NCBI GenBank assembly: GCA_964420835.1
Contig: CAYQUO010000015.1
Span: forward strand, 14,804-78,803
Source: CAYQUO01 sp964420835
GTDB lineage: Bacteria > Chloroflexota > Anaerolineae > Anaerolineales > Anaerolineaceae
Direction of reading: 5' to 3'
DNA length: 64,000 nucleotides
The notes below the pieces were generated by a model. That model had not been told where the DNA came from. It made no database searches and worked only from the letters and a program-made list of their open reading frames with translations. A program made the translations under genes and the position numbers. Shown in pieces: positions 62,667-64,000 of this stretch (within the stretch, counting starts at the first letter, position 1; each line of letters starts with the position of its first letter).

Positions 62667-63773
62667 TTATTTTAATATCATCAATTCTCGTGGGAGTGTT
62701 GTTAGACTGATAGATCCTTCATCGGTGATTAAAATATCATCCTCAATCCGTATTCCTCCTTTTCCTGGTAAATAAATACCCGGCTCGATGGTGTACACCA
62801 TTCCAGGTTGAAGGAATACGGGATTGTTAGCGTGGATATAGGGTGTCTCATGGGGTTCCAAACCCAAACCATGACCTGTACGATGAATAAAGTAATTGTC
62901 CAAATTATATTTACGTAATACATTCCGACAAGCATCATCAACTTGTTTAGACATAATGCCGGGCGCTGATATTTCCCGCCCAGCCTGATTGGCCTCCAGA
63001 ACCTTTTGGTAGAGAAATTTTTGTTCCTCAGTTGCTTGGCCAATAACGAACGTGCGCGTAATATCAGAACAGTATCCATTGAACGCGGCTCCCCAGTCAA
63101 TAATCACAAAGTCTCCAAATTGGAGGATTCGGTCAGATGGGGTGCCATGTGGATTGGAGCTATTGGTTCCACTGATTACAATTGGTTGGAAAGGTAAAGC
63201 AGTATCGGAACCGTTTTCCAATAATTTACAAACCAGTCTGGCGGCAATTTCTTTCTCGGTACGGCCTTCACGTATCTCAGGCAATATCTGGAGCAAGGAT
63301 CTTTCCGCAATATCTGTTGCAATTCGCATGGCCTGGATTTCTGTATCATCTTTTACAGCCCGGCACTTGGAAATTTCTGTTTCTGCTGAAACGAAGAGGG
63401 AATGATTGATTGAATTTTCTAAAAAGCGGTACTCCATTACTCTTAACCTGGACGGTTCGATCCCGATCGTTGTACCAGAGATGCCCATATCTGTGGTTGC
63501 TTTCTGAAATGCCTCCGACCAGTAATCCGGATCATCTGAATATGAATAGGTTTTAATTGGAAATTTGCTGGAAAGCAATTTCCCTTGTTCAAGTTCAGGA
63601 AGCACTATCCCACACCTGTTTGGTCGCACAAGAATGAAAACGATGGGTCTTTCACTTAGATGAAATTCAAGTCCAGTCAGATAATAAAGGGAAGCCCCGG
63701 GGTTGAGAACAAGTGTGTCAATTCCCGATTTATCCATTTCAGCGCTGATCTTATTCAATCTGATATTTTCCAT
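62667..63773 (-). CDS. M24-family peptidase (Xaa-Pro aminopeptidase/dipeptidase-like)
   Basis: A 368-residue cytoplasmic metallopeptidase with a creatinase N-domain (about 1-130) and a pita-bread catalytic domain. The five metal ligands are visible: Asp in IDWGAAFNGYCSDITRTF (two), His in TGHGLGLEPHETP, Glu in YTIEPGIYLPG and Glu in GGIRIEDDILIT. ATG at 63771-63773 has GAGG upstream and gives the normal length; the 33-residue extension is rejected. It releases N-terminal residues linked to proline or splits X-Pro dipeptides. Confidence 0.92.
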   Translation of the reverse strand: MENIRLNKISAEMDKSGIDTLVLNPGASLYYLTGLEFHLSERPIVFILVRPNRCGIVLPELEQGKLLSSKFPIKTYSYSDDPDYWSEAFQKATTDMGISGTTIGIEPSRLRVMEYRFLENSINHSLFVSAETEISKCRAVKDDTEIQAMRIATDIAERSLLQILPEIREGRTEKEIAARLVCKLLENGSDTALPFQPIVISGTNSSNPHGTPSDRILQFGDFVIIDWGAAFNGYCSDITRTFVIGQATEEQKFLYQKVLEANQAGREISAPGIMSKQVDDACRNVLRKYNLDNYFIHRTGHGLGLEPHETPYIHANNPVFLQPGMVYTIEPGIYLPGKGGIRIEDDILITDEGSISLTTLPRELMILK

Positions 63774-63896
63774 AAAAACCTCGACTGCAGACCGATTATA
63801 AACGTTATGCAGAGTCTGGGATAGAAGACCACAAATGTATCCTTTCATTGAATAATCGATTTCATCAGGCAAATTCGGTTAACCAACGCAATCGGC

Positions 63897-63925
63897 TTGA
63901 CAGTGGAAACCCGTTCGAGTAAAAT
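63897..63925 (+). promoter_or_regulatory. predicted promoter of tRNA-Ala
   Basis: Perfect TTGACA (63897-63902), 17 bp spacer, TAAAAT (63920-63925). A TSS near 63932 would precede the tRNA by about 14 bases. Confidence 0.7.
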
Positions 63926-63945
63926 CCAATCCACCCAAATAAATT

Positions 63946-64000
63946 GGGCCTGTAGCGCAGTTGGGAGCGCGCTTCAATCGCACTGAAGAGGTCGAGGGTT
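63946..64000 (+). tRNA. tRNA-Ala (anticodon CGC), cut by the window end
   Basis: The first 55 bases are present: acceptor GGGCCTG, D-arm GCGCAGTTGGGAGCGC, anticodon arm CTTCA-ATCGCAC-TGAAG giving CGC, and the start of the T-arm. The identity G3:U70 pair cannot be checked because the 3' side is missing. Confidence 0.9.

Overview
The window looks like chromosomal DNA of an anaerobic member of Chloroflexota, probably class Anaerolineae. This is inferred from gene content, not from a search: an adenosylcobalamin-dependent ribonucleotide reductase with NrdR, several lipoproteins with Pro/Thr-rich linkers, oxygen-sensitive molybdenum hydroxylases, a eukaryote-like citrate synthase and a T-box in front of thrS. 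There are no phage genes, insertion sequences or CRISPR arrays. Promoters match the -35/-10 consensus well, often with exactly 17 bp spacing.

Layout. (1) 1-5.9 kb: the citrate-to-2-oxoglutarate part of the TCA cycle, with acnA and icd on the minus strand and an IclR regulator plus citrate synthase on the plus strand, around a compact divergent promoter. (2) 6.0-9.8 kb: a decayed lipoprotein gene, then nrdR-nrdJ behind two NrdR boxes. (3) 9.9-12.4 kb: a PPIase lipoprotein, a membrane-anchored protein with a domain seen again at 50 kb, and an rRNA/tRNA methyltransferase. (4) 12.5-16.2 kb: thrS-infC-rpmI-rplT, with a threonine T-box and an infC that very likely starts at AUU. (5) 16.2-17.2 kb: tRNA-Val, tRNA-Ser and a lipoprotein. 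(6) 17.2-29.3 kb: a tightly packed minus-strand operon of an IclR regulator, aminotransferase, PyrB-type carbamoyltransferase, two different molybdenum hydroxylases and a hydantoinase/dihydropyrimidinase. It is best read as anaerobic catabolism of purines or related N-heterocycles, and is the most interesting metabolic system here. (7) 29.3-34.3 kb: a CBM9-like lipoprotein, dinB, tRNA-Thr, udk, phoU and pstB. (8) 34.3-55.1 kb: an exopolysaccharide locus with two divergent arms. It has glycosyltransferases, a heparinase-like lyase, a fused dehydrogenase, a flippase, three O-antigen-ligase/polymerase-like genes (one frameshifted), an epimerase, a WecG/TagA transferase, a polyprenyl-phosphate sugar transferase, a chain-length protein and a secreted zinc protease. 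(9) 55.2-64 kb: YtxH and small membrane proteins, a PfkB-like protein lacking the usual catalytic Asp, recX, rny, a metallo-beta-lactamase-fold hydrolase, an MFS transporter, an M24 peptidase and a tRNA-Ala cut by the window end.

Starts were moved from the longest ORF wherever a Shine-Dalgarno (SD) sequence or the family N-terminus clearly supports an internal codon; each case is stated. All family assignments come from reading motifs by eye.
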